Notes: generated by a model from the sequence alone, not told the origin. Numbered from the stretch's first letter, positions 7,442-17,705 are shown. The stretch is 64,000 bases of DNA from an uncultured Aquimarina sp. (GCA_947498775.1 CANMLL010000013.1:62001-126000); one strand, 5' to 3'. Numbers and translations: made by a program.

Positions 7442-8374
7442 ATGTTCTCAAAAAATTGGTCATACTTTTTTATTGCAGTAGTAGTGCTATGTGTCTTTCT
7501 TGGATACATCACACCATCTTTAGCATTACTTTTGGGCATCCTCAATGGGGTTTTGCAAACATTTAATTATGAGCTAGTTAAGAGCAGTATAAATCTTCAG
7601 AAATACTTATTGCAAATAGCTGTGATTGGTCTTGGATTTGGGATACATATACAGGATGCTTTTAAAATTGGTGCACAAGGGTTTTCTATAAGCTTGATAG
7701 CCATAGTCTGTACTTTTTTGATAACATTCACTATAAGCCGATTGGTAGGTTCAGAAAAAAAACTTACCACTTTAATTGCTTCGGGTACGGCGATTTGTGG
7801 GGGCAGTGCTATAGTGGCCGTAAGTCCTGGGATAAAGGCTAATTCTCAACAAACTTCTATGGCTCTGGCAGTAGTATTTGTTTTAAATGCCATTGCATTA
7901 TTTGTTTTTCCGCCTATTGGTCATTTTTTTGATTTAAGTCAAACTCAATTTGGACTTTGGTGTGCAATAGCAATTCATGATACCAGTTCTGTAATAGGTG
8001 CAAGTCAGGTTTTTGGAGCAGAATCATTAACGATAGCTACTACTACAAAATTGGTGCGGGCGTTATGGATTATACCATTGGTTTTGATACTTTCTTTTAG
8101 TCATAAGTCTTCAGGAAAAGTTAACTTCCCTTGGTTTATACTTGCCTTTTTGTTTGCGATGGTCTTTACTTCTTACATCCCTGGAATGGAAAAGGTTGGC
8201 AACTCGATCATGTGGTTGGCACAGAAACTCCTAATTCTTACTTTATTTTTGATCGGACTTCAGATTAATGTTTTACAATTGAAAAAATTAGGATACAAAA
8301 CTGCAATTATGGGAACACTTACCTGGATGTTGTTATCAACACTTTCTTTGTTCTATATACTCAATTATGTTTAG
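7442..8374 (+). CDS. YeiH/TauZ-type (UPF0324) membrane exporter
   Basis: This 310-residue protein is almost wholly hydrophobic, with about ten membrane segments. It carries UPF0324 signatures: LLGILNGVL early, LIASGTAICGGSAIVAVSPGIKAN in the middle (residues about 110-140), AIHDTSSVIGASQVFG, and ATTTKLVRALWIIPL. This family (YeiH, and TauZ of taurine degraders) is regarded as a putative exporter of sulfate or a related sulfur oxyanion; direct proof is limited. It is convergent with the VCBS/ASPIC gene, with a 5-bp gap. The palindrome at 7385 is identical to the one in front of the SsuD-like monooxygenase, which suggests shared LacI control and a role in exporting sulfite or sulfate made by that enzyme. 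Confidence 0.88.
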   Translation: MFSKNWSYFFIAVVVLCVFLGYITPSLALLLGILNGVLQTFNYELVKSSINLQKYLLQIAVIGLGFGIHIQDAFKIGAQGFSISLIAIVCTFLITFTISRLVGSEKKLTTLIASGTAICGGSAIVAVSPGIKANSQQTSMALAVVFVLNAIALFVFPPIGHFFDLSQTQFGLWCAIAIHDTSSVIGASQVFGAESLTIATTTKLVRALWIIPLVLILSFSHKSSGKVNFPWFILAFLFAMVFTSYIPGMEKVGNSIMWLAQKLLILTLFLIGLQINVLQLKKLGYKTAIMGTLTWMLLSTLSLFYILNYV

Positions 8375-8379
8375 AAATT

Positions 8380-11300
8380 TTAATTGTAGTCGTTTCGATT
8401 AAAAATGATCGGAGAACTATCATTTCTGGTAACTAACAATAAGTCCCCTTTTGCTGTTTTTATCTTTTTGATAGCTCTTGTGTCACCAGAAGTTCTAAAA
8501 CCGGTACTAGAAAATGGTTGAATTTTAGGTTGTGATTCAATAAGAGTCATGGTATTTCCTCTTGAAGCATCAAATCGAATGGTTTCAATTTCTACTGGGT
8601 AAAGATTTCCAACAGAAAAAATTTCCTCGGTGGTATCATTATTAATATCCAAAAATTCAAAGTCGGTAATTGGAGCAACCTGTAGCTCGTTGGGTAGTTT
8701 TTGAATTTCAAAAGTGCCATTCCCTTTGTTTTCAATAAAAACACTATACAACAAATCTGCTTTATAATGAAGAGCTTTCTCTAATGCAGCTCTTCCGTAG
8801 ATTTCTTCCATAGAGGCTTGAGCAAAAGCTTCATAGGTATTAAACTTTTCATTTATAAATGGCATTTGCTGTGAAGAACATTCTTTTCCGCGTACAGGCA
8901 CCAAACCCGAACCATAGGTATTGCCTAATACAATATCAAACGTCCCCGAATCATCAAAATCATCACAGTAGATATGAAAGCTATGAGATTTGTCTGCCTT
9001 ATACTTTGTGTTCAAACCAATATTTCCAACAAAATAATCTTCATCCCCATCATTATCGATGTCTTTTTTTGCGATAGAAAACCATAATCCCACAGTATCT
9101 TCAAACTCTGAAATATTTTTTTTATAAAAAGTGCCTTGTTTGTTTTCAAATAAAGTAATTGCCATCCATTCTCCAACTACTAATAAATCGGGGTCGTTGT
9201 CATTGTCATAATCGGTAAATAGCGCATCGGTTATCATACCGGATTCAATCAGTTGAGACCCTTTTTCTGATGTAATATCCTTAAAAACCCCATTCATATT
9301 TTCGAGTAAACTAGATTTGGGAGGGTAAGGATACTTTCCTGGTATATGACGACCTCCTACAAATAAATCCAGATCACCATCATTATCAATATCTGCAGAA
9401 CAAATCTGTTGCCCGCTAATAAGGTTTTCTGGAAGGATATTTGTAGTTTTTATAAAGACTCCTTTTCCATTGTTTTTATATAGTCGATCCTGGTACATAT
9501 TGTGGTTAGGATCGAATGCATTACCGCCGCTCACCACATATAAATCTTTGTCTTTATCATGATCAAAGTCAAAAAACAGAACTTGCATATCCTCATGGTC
9601 TTTATCTTTTTGCCAAACGGGCTGATTTGATCTTAAAAATGAGCCATCCTCTTGCTGCATGAATAACATTCCCGGTTGTCCTGAAGCTCCACCGATAAAG
9701 AAATCATCCAGTCCATCAGAATTTGCATCTGCCGTATCAATAAAAGGTCCATTTTGTGATAGTTTATAGGGTAACAATAGTTGCTTGTTATAATCATCAA
9801 AGCTATTCTCCTGGTGTGAATACTTAATTCCTAAAGAATCGGGATTAACCGGTTTAAGATAAGTCTTTGGTGTTTTCTTTATTTTTGGGATTACTTTTGC
9901 ATCCTTATATGCTAATACTATGATCGAATTTGATTGGATACCTTTTCTTGTTTCTTGCTTACCATCTGGCCAAATAATTGATAATGAATCTATGGATTCG
10001 GTTTTTCCTATCCCGAAATTGAGTATCGGGCCGATAGAGGACTGAAACCCGCGATTTGCATATTGTATTTGGGTTTGAGTAGTTCCATTTGCAATAATTT
10101 TCACTTTGGCACCTATACCATTAGGGTTATTTTTTGAACCTTTGAGATGTATTTGCAAATACTGATTTAGGGTATTGTTTTGATACATAAAAGCTGGATC
10201 ATTTAAATTATTAACTACAAGATCCAAATCTCCATCATTATCAAAATCTGCATAGGCTGCACCATTAGAAAAGCTGGAAGAGGATATTCCCCAATCCAAA
10301 TTGGTTTTGCTAAATGTAAGATCGCCATTATTTTTGAAAATGTAATTTTTTAGCTTTGTTGTGGGCATCATACTAATAACACTTTGAAGCGTCATTGGGT
10401 CATTTTGAACGATTTTTTGTTGTAATCTGTTTCTGAAATCTACATTACTTATGTCTTTTAGGATTCCGTTGGTTACAAACAGATCTTTATATCCATCATT
10501 ATCAAAATCTGCTAAGAGTGGTGCCCAACTCCAATCGGTTTTTGAGATGCCGGCGAGTTGACCAATTTCTGAAAAATCGTTATTACCATTGTTAAGTTGT
10601 AACATATTGAACATGTATTGATGATGATGTCCTGCACTTACCAAATTTTCAAATTGTTCTGTGCTCATCGTTGGCATATTGCTTTTGCTACGAATATGAT
10701 CTTCTGAAGACATATCTAAAACTACCAAATCTGGTAATGCGTCGTTATTTATATCAGCAAAATCAGATCCCATACTATTGAACGTAATATGATTCATATA
10801 GTGCTGAATTTGATCTGTAAATCCACCATTTTGGTTATTAATGTATAAATAGTCTGGCTGTGAAAAATCATTACATACATATATGTCTGGCCATGAATCA
10901 TTATTGAAATCACCAATTACGGCACTTAAGCCCCATGCTTTATTTTGAATTCCTGCATTTTTTGAAATGTTTGTGAAAGTAGTACCATCATTGCGATATA
11001 ACTGATCTGAAGCCTCTTGAATAATATTTTTCTTTGTTTCTGGACTGATCGATATATTCCCGAAATCCGGACGATGATTTACCAGATACATATCTAAATC
11101 CCCATCTTTATCATAATCTAAGAAGTAGGATTGTGTAGAAAAACCAGAATCTGCAAGATTCCATTTCAGAGCTTGTTCTTCAAAAGTTCCATTATGAAGA
11201 TTGATATACAATTTATTTTGCCGAGCAGCAGAATTGCGTAATTCTCCGGATTTGCAGACATAAATATCGAGATATCCGTCATTATTTATATCAATCATCG

Positions 11301-11652
11301 AGATACCGGTTGTCCATCCTTTGGTATCACTTACATTAGCTTTGATGGTAATATCTTCAAACTCGAAATCCCCTTTATTAAGGTACAACTTGTTTGATTG
11401 CTGGTTAGAAGAAAAGTAAATATCTACCAAACCATCATTATCAATATCACCTACTGCAACACCACCGCCATTATAGATATAGGAATAATTAAGAAAGTTA
11501 AAACTGTTGGTTTCTGTGATATTATTCTCGAAAGTTATATTTGTTTTTTCAGAAGGTAACAAGGTAAATAGTGTAGCTACTTCGTTTTTTTCTTCTTTAG
11601 GATTTTTACATCCTAAAAGAAGAACAAAAGGGATGAGGTACAAAAAACGCAT
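8380..11652 (-). CDS. FG-GAP/VCBS repeat lipoprotein with ASPIC/UnbV domain
   Basis: This 1090-residue surface lipoprotein (lipobox LLLGC, Cys15) is built of many FG-GAP/VCBS blades carrying calcium-loop motifs such as DIDNDGLVDIYF, DINNDGYLDIYV, DYDKDGDLDMYL and DADSDGLDDFFI-like repeats. Two propeller-like halves flank an ASPIC/UnbV (CRTAC1-like) domain around residues 495-570, which contains NGIGAKVKI and IIWPDGKQETRKG. It is the third gene of a susC-susD-VCBS operon, 164 bp after susD, with a long hairpin in the gap. I infer a surface glycan- or substrate-binding role alongside SusD; no catalytic residues were recognised. ASPIC-type lipoproteins recur beside SusC/D pairs in marine Bacteroidota, but their ligand is unknown. 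Confidence 0.9.
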   Translation of the reverse strand: MRFLYLIPFVLLLGCKNPKEEKNEVATLFTLLPSEKTNITFENNITETNSFNFLNYSYIYNGGGVAVGDIDNDGLVDIYFSSNQQSNKLYLNKGDFEFEDITIKANVSDTKGWTTGISMIDINNDGYLDIYVCKSGELRNSAARQNKLYINLHNGTFEEQALKWNLADSGFSTQSYFLDYDKDGDLDMYLVNHRPDFGNISISPETKKNIIQEASDQLYRNDGTTFTNISKNAGIQNKAWGLSAVIGDFNNDSWPDIYVCNDFSQPDYLYINNQNGGFTDQIQHYMNHITFNSMGSDFADINNDALPDLVVLDMSSEDHIRSKSNMPTMSTEQFENLVSAGHHHQYMFNMLQLNNGNNDFSEIGQLAGISKTDWSWAPLLADFDNDGYKDLFVTNGILKDISNVDFRNRLQQKIVQNDPMTLQSVISMMPTTKLKNYIFKNNGDLTFSKTNLDWGISSSSFSNGAAYADFDNDGDLDLVVNNLNDPAFMYQNNTLNQYLQIHLKGSKNNPNGIGAKVKIIANGTTQTQIQYANRGFQSSIGPILNFGIGKTESIDSLSIIWPDGKQETRKGIQSNSIIVLAYKDAKVIPKIKKTPKTYLKPVNPDSLGIKYSHQENSFDDYNKQLLLPYKLSQNGPFIDTADANSDGLDDFFIGGASGQPGMLFMQQEDGSFLRSNQPVWQKDKDHEDMQVLFFDFDHDKDKDLYVVSGGNAFDPNHNMYQDRLYKNNGKGVFIKTTNILPENLISGQQICSADIDNDGDLDLFVGGRHIPGKYPYPPKSSLLENMNGVFKDITSEKGSQLIESGMITDALFTDYDNDNDPDLLVVGEWMAITLFENKQGTFYKKNISEFEDTVGLWFSIAKKDIDNDGDEDYFVGNIGLNTKYKADKSHSFHIYCDDFDDSGTFDIVLGNTYGSGLVPVRGKECSSQQMPFINEKFNTYEAFAQASMEEIYGRAALEKALHYKADLLYSVFIENKGNGTFEIQKLPNELQVAPITDFEFLDINNDTTEEIFSVGNLYPVEIETIRFDASRGNTMTLIESQPKIQPFSSTGFRTSGDTRAIKKIKTAKGDLLLVTRNDSSPIIFNRNDYN

Positions 11653-11726
11653 AATGAATAATTATAGCTAAAGATATTCTTTTTGGGATAGTTTAGAAAA
11701 ATGATCCACCAGATTTTATAAAAATA

Positions 11727-11785
11727 GTTCCCTTATTCTATTAAAAGGTTTGCCTACAATACCTTTTATTTCAAAATAAGGGAAC
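11727..11785 (-). other. Long intergenic hairpin between susD and the VCBS gene
   Basis: GTTCCCTTATT (11727-11737) and AATAAGGGAAC (11775-11785) are perfect inverted arms. A second nested stem (AAAAGGT with ACCTTTT) lies inside. There is no U-run on the minus-strand exit. Its place directly after susD suggests attenuation of the distal gene or protection of the susCD mRNA end. Confidence 0.65.
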
Positions 11786-11816
11786 ATGTTCAACTCCTAG
11801 TATGAAAGAGGGTAGA

Positions 11817-13487
11817 TCAATACCCTTGATTTTGTTGTAATAAACTACTTGCGGCTAAAGCATTTCTAGGAATAGGAAATACCCTGAAAATAGCATCGGT
11901 AACTGGCTTTTCGGTATAGGCATCATTAAATTTCCCAAAACGGATAAGATCTGTACGTCTATACATCTCCCAGTAAAACTCAAAACCTCTTTCATTAAGC
12001 AATGCGTTAAGGTCAACCCCGGTAGCCAATGAGGCTCCTCTAGCATTTCTTACAATATTTACGTCATCTGTTGCTCCACCCGTATCTCCATCTTTTCTTA
12101 GTTTTGCTTCGGCTCTCATCAAATACGCATCTGCAAGTCTTAATATCGGAATATTAATATTTGTATCCCATCTTCCTGGTCCCGGGGTATCGTATTCATA
12201 TTTATAAATACGTGCACCGGCACGTTGATCGGTTTCTAGTGTTACTTCTTTTGAGTAATTAACGATTTCATTATCTCTTAAAAAGTTTCGAAGTTCTTCA
12301 ATGATAATGTTTCCATTTTGATCTTTTCTAAAAGTACCTCCCTCGGCCGGGTTATCATTGGCATCTATGGGAGTAGCACCATATTGTACGCCAACTTGTA
12401 TGCCTCGATTAAGTTTATAATCTGCCGGAGCAATTGTACCGGGTTGTTGTGGGAGGTTTTCTTCAAAATAACGGGGATCTGTAGTATCCCAGCTATCCAC
12501 AAATTCTGGTAAGGTGGCAAAACCATTCCACCCTCTGAAACTACCTCCATCAGCCGCAAAAACACCTTGACTTATTGTTTTTGCAATTAAAGCTCGATTC
12601 CCGGATACACCAGCCTGTAAGTCAGCCGCAAAAATGATTTCATTAGAGGCTGCATTCATATCGTTATCTCCATCAAATAATCTAAAATAATCGTTTGCAA
12701 GGGCATACTCACCTTCATTTATAATTGCAGTAGTAAAGTCGATGACCGCATCCATATCGGTATCGGTAAAAGTATAGGAAGCGGCATAGCGATCTCTATA
12801 TACAGCTTTGTTTAAATATAATTTTGCAAGTAACATTTGGGCTGCACCTTTACTAAATTTGGTTCCAGATTGTGCTGCTGCTTTATTATTTAAAAATGGC
12901 ATAGCCTCATTCAAAAGACGTTCTATCTCTGCAATAGCTTCTTCCCCAGATAGTACAATATTTTCACCGGTAGTTAAATCTATATATGGGATTTGGCTAT
13001 AGAGATCAAATATATAATATGAATAGAAAGCGAGAAGCCCTTGTGTTTCGGCAAAAGACCGTTTTACTAATTCATTTTCTGTATTAGAAGAAAGTATATC
13101 TAATAATTCGAGACTACTTGCTATTCCTCGCTGTAAATTATCAAATACATCGGTCAATGTAACTTCATCAGGTGTCCAGGTATGTGTATGCAGAGCAATA
13201 TATCGTCCTCCATCGAACCAATCACTTCCACCACCTTGACTTAATCGGGTAGGAACAATGACTTCGTCTGTACAGGCTTCTTGTAAATTAAACACAAGCC
13301 TATCTGTAAAATTAGGAATTAATGGACTATACAATCCTGAAGTTAGCGTAGCTAAAAAATCTTCGCTTGGATCTTCTAATAGGGCTTCGATATCATTTCT
13401 ATTCAATTCGCCTAAATTCTCTTCTTCTAATTCTGAGCACGCAAAAACAAAGGATGCGAGTGCAAAAAATACGATATACCTTTTCAT
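11817..13487 (-). CDS. SusD/RagB-family outer-membrane lipoprotein (first pair)
   Basis: This 556-residue SusD-like lipoprotein sits on the cell surface as the lid of the SusC transporter and binds the incoming substrate. It has a lipobox (FVFACSELEEE, Cys17), the helical TPR-rich SusD core (KGAAQMLLAKLYLNKAVYRD) and the RagB/SusD C-terminal segment: LRLADAYLMRAEAKLRKDG, NERGFEFYWEMYRRTDLIRFGKF, and the ending FPIPRNALAASSLLQQNQGY. It follows its SusC partner by 28 bp. SusD sequence does not reveal the substrate; the neighbours suggest something taken up by the LacI regulon that also includes an SsuD-like monooxygenase. Confidence 0.95.
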   Translation of the reverse strand: MKRYIVFFALASFVFACSELEEENLGELNRNDIEALLEDPSEDFLATLTSGLYSPLIPNFTDRLVFNLQEACTDEVIVPTRLSQGGGSDWFDGGRYIALHTHTWTPDEVTLTDVFDNLQRGIASSLELLDILSSNTENELVKRSFAETQGLLAFYSYYIFDLYSQIPYIDLTTGENIVLSGEEAIAEIERLLNEAMPFLNNKAAAQSGTKFSKGAAQMLLAKLYLNKAVYRDRYAASYTFTDTDMDAVIDFTTAIINEGEYALANDYFRLFDGDNDMNAASNEIIFAADLQAGVSGNRALIAKTISQGVFAADGGSFRGWNGFATLPEFVDSWDTTDPRYFEENLPQQPGTIAPADYKLNRGIQVGVQYGATPIDANDNPAEGGTFRKDQNGNIIIEELRNFLRDNEIVNYSKEVTLETDQRAGARIYKYEYDTPGPGRWDTNINIPILRLADAYLMRAEAKLRKDGDTGGATDDVNIVRNARGASLATGVDLNALLNERGFEFYWEMYRRTDLIRFGKFNDAYTEKPVTDAIFRVFPIPRNALAASSLLQQNQGY

Positions 13488-13515
13488 GTGCTTATTTTTT
13501 TATTCTTTAAATTTA

Positions 13516-16425
13516 TTAAAATGAGGCGTTTAGGCCTATTAAAAAAGTACGGGCTCTTGGGTATGCAGCAAAATCGATTCCATAGGATAAGATTCCATTT
13601 ACAGCAGTTGGCGTGTTTACTTCAGGGTCATATCCATTATAATCGGTGATTACAAAAAGGTTTTGCCCTGTCATATAAAGTCTCAACTTTTCAAGAAAAT
13701 TAATATTTGAAGTATCAACAGTATATCCCAGAGTAGCATTATTAAGTCTTAAAAAACTTCCATCTTCCAGGAAATAATCGGATGCCCCGGTAGGAATCTG
13801 ATTAGTTTCGTCTGCCAGTTCTCTTGTCACATTATTACCGGCATTGTTTAAGAAATGGGCAGTGTTATTATAGATTTTGTTTCCGGCCACTCCCGAGAAA
13901 TTCATTGAAAAATCAAGAGATTTGTAATCTACTGTAGTACTAAATCCATAAGTAAAATTCGGAATACCCGAGCCTTGTATAGTTTTTTCCTCGGATACTG
14001 TTCCATCGGGATTTGCGGTCGGTAATAAAAAGGATCCGAGTTCTTCGCCATTCCTGATCACTTGCACAAAAGAACCATTTAGACTAGGCCCACTAATAGC
14101 TCCTGTTACAAATTCTTCACCTTCGCGCAGACTAATATCGTTAGATATAAAGGTTCCGTTGACATCAAAAGACCAGTTAAAATCTTCTTGTTCTATTATT
14201 TTATATCCCAGAGCAAGTTCGACACCAGAATTTTTAATATCACCAGGTAAATTGATCCATTCTCCAGAAACCGCAGGAGGTTCTGAGGCAACAAATAGAA
14301 TTAGTTTTTTATTTGTTTTGTTGAAATAATCTATGTTTCCGTATAAACGATTATCGAACATACTTAAATCAATACCCACATTAAACTGATTACTTACTTC
14401 CCATTCAAGATCGGGATTTCCTTCGGCTACTTTGGTTAATCCGACTTCAGTTTCAGAGATTTGTACAAACTCAAAAGCATCTTCTGTTGGATTGCCAGGA
14501 ACATTTTGATTTCCCGTTTGTCCCCAACCCACACGAGTTTTTAGATAGTTTATTTTTGATGAATTTTCGAGATTGATAAGGTTATAGGATGCTGCAAATG
14601 CAGGAAAGTACCCCCATTTGTTTCCATCCGCAAACTTTGAAGTCCCATCGGCACGTATAGAAGCTGTTACATCTAATCGATTTCCAAATGCATAATTAAC
14701 TCTTGCAAAAACTGATTCTAAGGTGGTTGTGTTGTTATCTCCTTGCGGAAGGCCATTTAGAAAAGGAGCATTGGTAGGGTCGTCTAAAGCACTTACGTTT
14801 GGTAGAATAAAGCCAATATATGTAGATCTGTTTTGTTCTATACTAAACTCTTGATATGCGTATCCAGCTAAGAAATTTAAGTCATGATCGCCTTTATTGA
14901 AGTTATAGGTGGCAAAATTCTCGAATAAAACATTCGAGGCCTGTAAGTCGGCTACAGAGTAGGTGCCATCAACGGCAACACCTTCAAGATTATTAGGTAT
15001 AAGTTCTTGCTCTCTTTTACTATTGGACAAGTCAACTCCAAAGTTTATCTGATATTTTAAGTTGGATAAAATTTTATACGAAGCAGATAAATTTCCCAGG
15101 ACACGATTGGTTATGGTCTCATCATTCCAAGAGTTTAATAATCCGACCGGATTAGTAGGGCCACTTGAGAAATTTCCACTCTGATCAAAGACAGGTCGAG
15201 TAGGGAGTGCACCAAGTGTATTGGTAATTAATTCACCAGAGGTGTCTGCGGCATCGGCCCTTGGAATACTATAATTTTGAGTCTGACTTGCAATAAGATT
15301 GAAATCTAACTTTAATCTATTCTCACTAAAAGCATATACCGATGAGTTTACTCTACCCGTATATCGTTTTAGTTCATTACTATCTATGACGCCTTCTTGA
15401 TCTAGTAAACCAAGAGAAACCCGCAAGGAAGAACGATCATTTCCTGTTCCATAAGAAATATTGTGATTTTGTGAGATGGCCGTTCTATAGATCTCATCTT
15501 GCCAATCTGTATCTGTCCCAGAGGGATCATTAAAATCACTGGCTGTAAGAACATCAAGCTCGTTGGCTACTGTAGAAAAACCTACATAGGTGTTATAGTC
15601 AATCTTGGATTTTCCTGAGGTTCCTTTTTTGGTTGTGATCAACACAACTCCATTTGCACCCCTGGATCCATAAATAGCCGTAGCCGAGGCATCTTTTAAG
15701 ACATCTACTGTGGCAATATCACTGGGATTCAAGAAACTTAATGGGTTTGATGATCCCGCAGTAGTGGGTATTGCAGATCCAGATAAGTTTCCACTTCCGG
15801 GAGAAGTAGCTTCATTGCTAATGGGTACGCCATCAATCACGTATAAAGGACTATCGCCACTTCGTAAAGACCCTGCACCTCTGATGGTTAAGGTTGTTGG
15901 CGCACCTGGTTCTCCACTTGAAGAGGTCACTCTAACTCCAGGTATTTTTGCTTGTAATAAGTATTCAGGAGCATCTACAATTCCCTGATTGAAAGATTCT
16001 TCAGAGATAGAGGAAATTGCACCGGTAACATCCACTCTCTTTTGTTCGGCATATCCTACAATAATGATTTGATCTAAACCAACGGCTGATTCTTCCAAAT
16101 AAATCGTGAAATCGTTTTGAGACCCTACAGTAATGGATTGCGTTTCAAAACCAACATATGAGAATTCCAGAATAGAATTTATGTCGGTAACGGTTAGTGT
16201 GAATTTTCCATCAAAATCAGTAACAGCTCCGTTAGAAGTTCCCTTTTCTATGATGGTAACTCCAACTAATGGAGAACTCAGTTTTTTATCCACTACCGTA
16301 CCGGAAACCTGAATTCCTTGATAAAGGGATGCATAGGAATTAAGAGTAAGTAGAAAAAAACTGATGGTTACTAGTAATACTTTATAATGAAGTTGGGGTT
16401 TTGTGTGAGTACTTGTGTTTCCCAT
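13516..16425 (-). CDS. SusC/RagA-family TonB-dependent transporter (first pair, no STN domain)
   Basis: This 969-residue outer-membrane transporter imports oligosaccharides or similar solutes using TonB energy. After a signal peptide (to about residue 32) comes a carboxypeptidase-regulatory-like beta-sandwich (VSGTVVDKKLSSPLVGVTI... GAVTDFDGKFTL). The plug follows with IIVGYAEQKRVDVTGAISS, DVLKDASATAIYGSRGANGVVLITTKKG, and then the 22-strand barrel to the terminal aromatic residue. It lacks the N-terminal STN domain used for ECF/anti-sigma signalling, which fits control by the LacI protein instead. An operator-like palindrome lies 28 bp upstream of the start codon. It heads the susC-susD-VCBS operon. 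Confidence 0.96.
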   Translation of the reverse strand: MGNTSTHTKPQLHYKVLLVTISFFLLTLNSYASLYQGIQVSGTVVDKKLSSPLVGVTIIEKGTSNGAVTDFDGKFTLTVTDINSILEFSYVGFETQSITVGSQNDFTIYLEESAVGLDQIIIVGYAEQKRVDVTGAISSISEESFNQGIVDAPEYLLQAKIPGVRVTSSSGEPGAPTTLTIRGAGSLRSGDSPLYVIDGVPISNEATSPGSGNLSGSAIPTTAGSSNPLSFLNPSDIATVDVLKDASATAIYGSRGANGVVLITTKKGTSGKSKIDYNTYVGFSTVANELDVLTASDFNDPSGTDTDWQDEIYRTAISQNHNISYGTGNDRSSLRVSLGLLDQEGVIDSNELKRYTGRVNSSVYAFSENRLKLDFNLIASQTQNYSIPRADAADTSGELITNTLGALPTRPVFDQSGNFSSGPTNPVGLLNSWNDETITNRVLGNLSASYKILSNLKYQINFGVDLSNSKREQELIPNNLEGVAVDGTYSVADLQASNVLFENFATYNFNKGDHDLNFLAGYAYQEFSIEQNRSTYIGFILPNVSALDDPTNAPFLNGLPQGDNNTTTLESVFARVNYAFGNRLDVTASIRADGTSKFADGNKWGYFPAFAASYNLINLENSSKINYLKTRVGWGQTGNQNVPGNPTEDAFEFVQISETEVGLTKVAEGNPDLEWEVSNQFNVGIDLSMFDNRLYGNIDYFNKTNKKLILFVASEPPAVSGEWINLPGDIKNSGVELALGYKIIEQEDFNWSFDVNGTFISNDISLREGEEFVTGAISGPSLNGSFVQVIRNGEELGSFLLPTANPDGTVSEEKTIQGSGIPNFTYGFSTTVDYKSLDFSMNFSGVAGNKIYNNTAHFLNNAGNNVTRELADETNQIPTGASDYFLEDGSFLRLNNATLGYTVDTSNINFLEKLRLYMTGQNLFVITDYNGYDPEVNTPTAVNGILSYGIDFAAYPRARTFLIGLNASF

Positions 16426-16453
16426 GTCAGTAGTTTACATAACTATTTCAAAA

Positions 16454-16469
16454 ATGATAACGTTTACAT
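16454..16469. promoter_or_regulatory. LacI-type operator in the susC promoter
   Basis: ATGATAACGTTTACAT differs from the perfect 16-mer at 7385 and 17706 at two adjacent positions in one half-site. On the minus strand it lies between a TTG (-33-like) and CATTTTTG (a one-mismatch -7 element), so a bound repressor would block the susC promoter. Confidence 0.7.
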
Positions 16470-16669
16470 TTTACAATAATAACAAAAATTTATCATAAAT
16501 ATTAGTATATTATTTGTTTTTTAAGATTTTAGTAAGGGGTTTTGTTGTATATGACATACGATTGGTTTCAGAAAACATGAAAAACAAAAGGAAGAGTAAT
16601 TATATTATATATTTTAATGATTTATGGCTATAAAATGCTATTTTGGGAACAGAAACAAAAATTGTATGA

Positions 16670-17665
16670 ATGGCGAGTATAAAAGATATCTCAAAATTAA
16701 CAGGATTATCACTTGCTACCGTTTCAAGGGTATTTAACAATAGTCCATTGGTGTCTGAAAAAACCAGGCAGAAAGTTTTAAAAGCTGCAGAAAAACTGGA
16801 TTATCAGCCCAATATGATGGCAGCTGCATTGCGTAGCGGAAAAAGTAAAATTGTTGGGGTTATCGTTCCTGAGATAAATAATCATTTTTTTAGTGGGATA
16901 ATAAATAGTATCGAAAAGAAATTAAGTGATGCCAATTATAATATCATTATTTCTCAATCCCACGAGTCTGAAGAACTGGAAAATAAAGCATTGCTATCTT
17001 TTTTGAAATTGAGTGTAGATGGAGTCTTGATTTCGATATCCAAAGAAACTACTGATTTTTCATTTTTAAAGAAATTAATGCATCAAAAGACTCCTGTTGT
17101 ATTTTTTGACCGTACTCCTAAGCTCGAAGTAGCTAGCTCTGTCGTTCTAGATGATTATAAAGGAGCTTTTATGGCAACTCAACATCTTATTGATAATGGT
17201 TGTAATGAAATAGTTCATATTGCCGGAGATCCTAAAGTCTCTATTTTTAATAGACGTAGAGATGGATATGTTGATGCTTTAAAAGAAAATAATCATCGTG
17301 TTTCTGAAAACTTCATTCTTACATTAACTCATGACCAGGAAACTGATACAACCGTTTTAAAGTTGCTATTTCAAAATAACCCTAAGATAGATGGTATTTT
17401 TGCCCATGGAGATGAAATTTGCCTTTATGTAATGAATATTCTTACCACATTGGGAATTCAAGTACCAAAACAGGTAAAGATAATTGGCTTTGGAAATGTT
17501 GATTTTACAGAGCATACCTACCCAAGAATTAGTACCATAGACCAAAAGAGTAATGAAATGGGGCTTCTGGCTGCAGAAATGCTACTAAAGAATCTTAATA
17601 ATGAAGAAATCATCCATTCTCAACAGGTATTATCACCAGAATTAATTATAAGAGAATCCACATAG
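16670..17665 (+). CDS. LacI/GalR family transcriptional regulator
   Basis: This 331-residue regulator has a LacI-type helix-turn-helix at the N-terminus (ASIKDISKLTGLSLATVSRVFNNSPLVSEKTRQKVLKAAEKLDYQPN) with the YQPN hinge. A periplasmic-binding-protein-like ligand domain follows, with SKIVGVIVPEINNHFF, DGVLISISKE, FDRTP and GFGNVDFTEHTYPRISTIDQ. The ligand is probably a sugar or sugar-like product. It is divergent from susC and followed by the SsuD-like monooxygenase. Palindromes of LacI style lie in both flanking promoters and in front of the distant exporter gene, so it most likely represses all three units. The gene's own promoter has no such palindrome that I can see. Confidence 0.95.
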   Translation: MASIKDISKLTGLSLATVSRVFNNSPLVSEKTRQKVLKAAEKLDYQPNMMAAALRSGKSKIVGVIVPEINNHFFSGIINSIEKKLSDANYNIIISQSHESEELENKALLSFLKLSVDGVLISISKETTDFSFLKKLMHQKTPVVFFDRTPKLEVASSVVLDDYKGAFMATQHLIDNGCNEIVHIAGDPKVSIFNRRRDGYVDALKENNHRVSENFILTLTHDQETDTTVLKLLFQNNPKIDGIFAHGDEICLYVMNILTTLGIQVPKQVKIIGFGNVDFTEHTYPRISTIDQKSNEMGLLAAEMLLKNLNNEEIIHSQQVLSPELIIREST

Positions 17666-17705
17666 TTCTATAGAGTTGAATTACTGTAGTTCAGATTAAA
17701 TTTAA

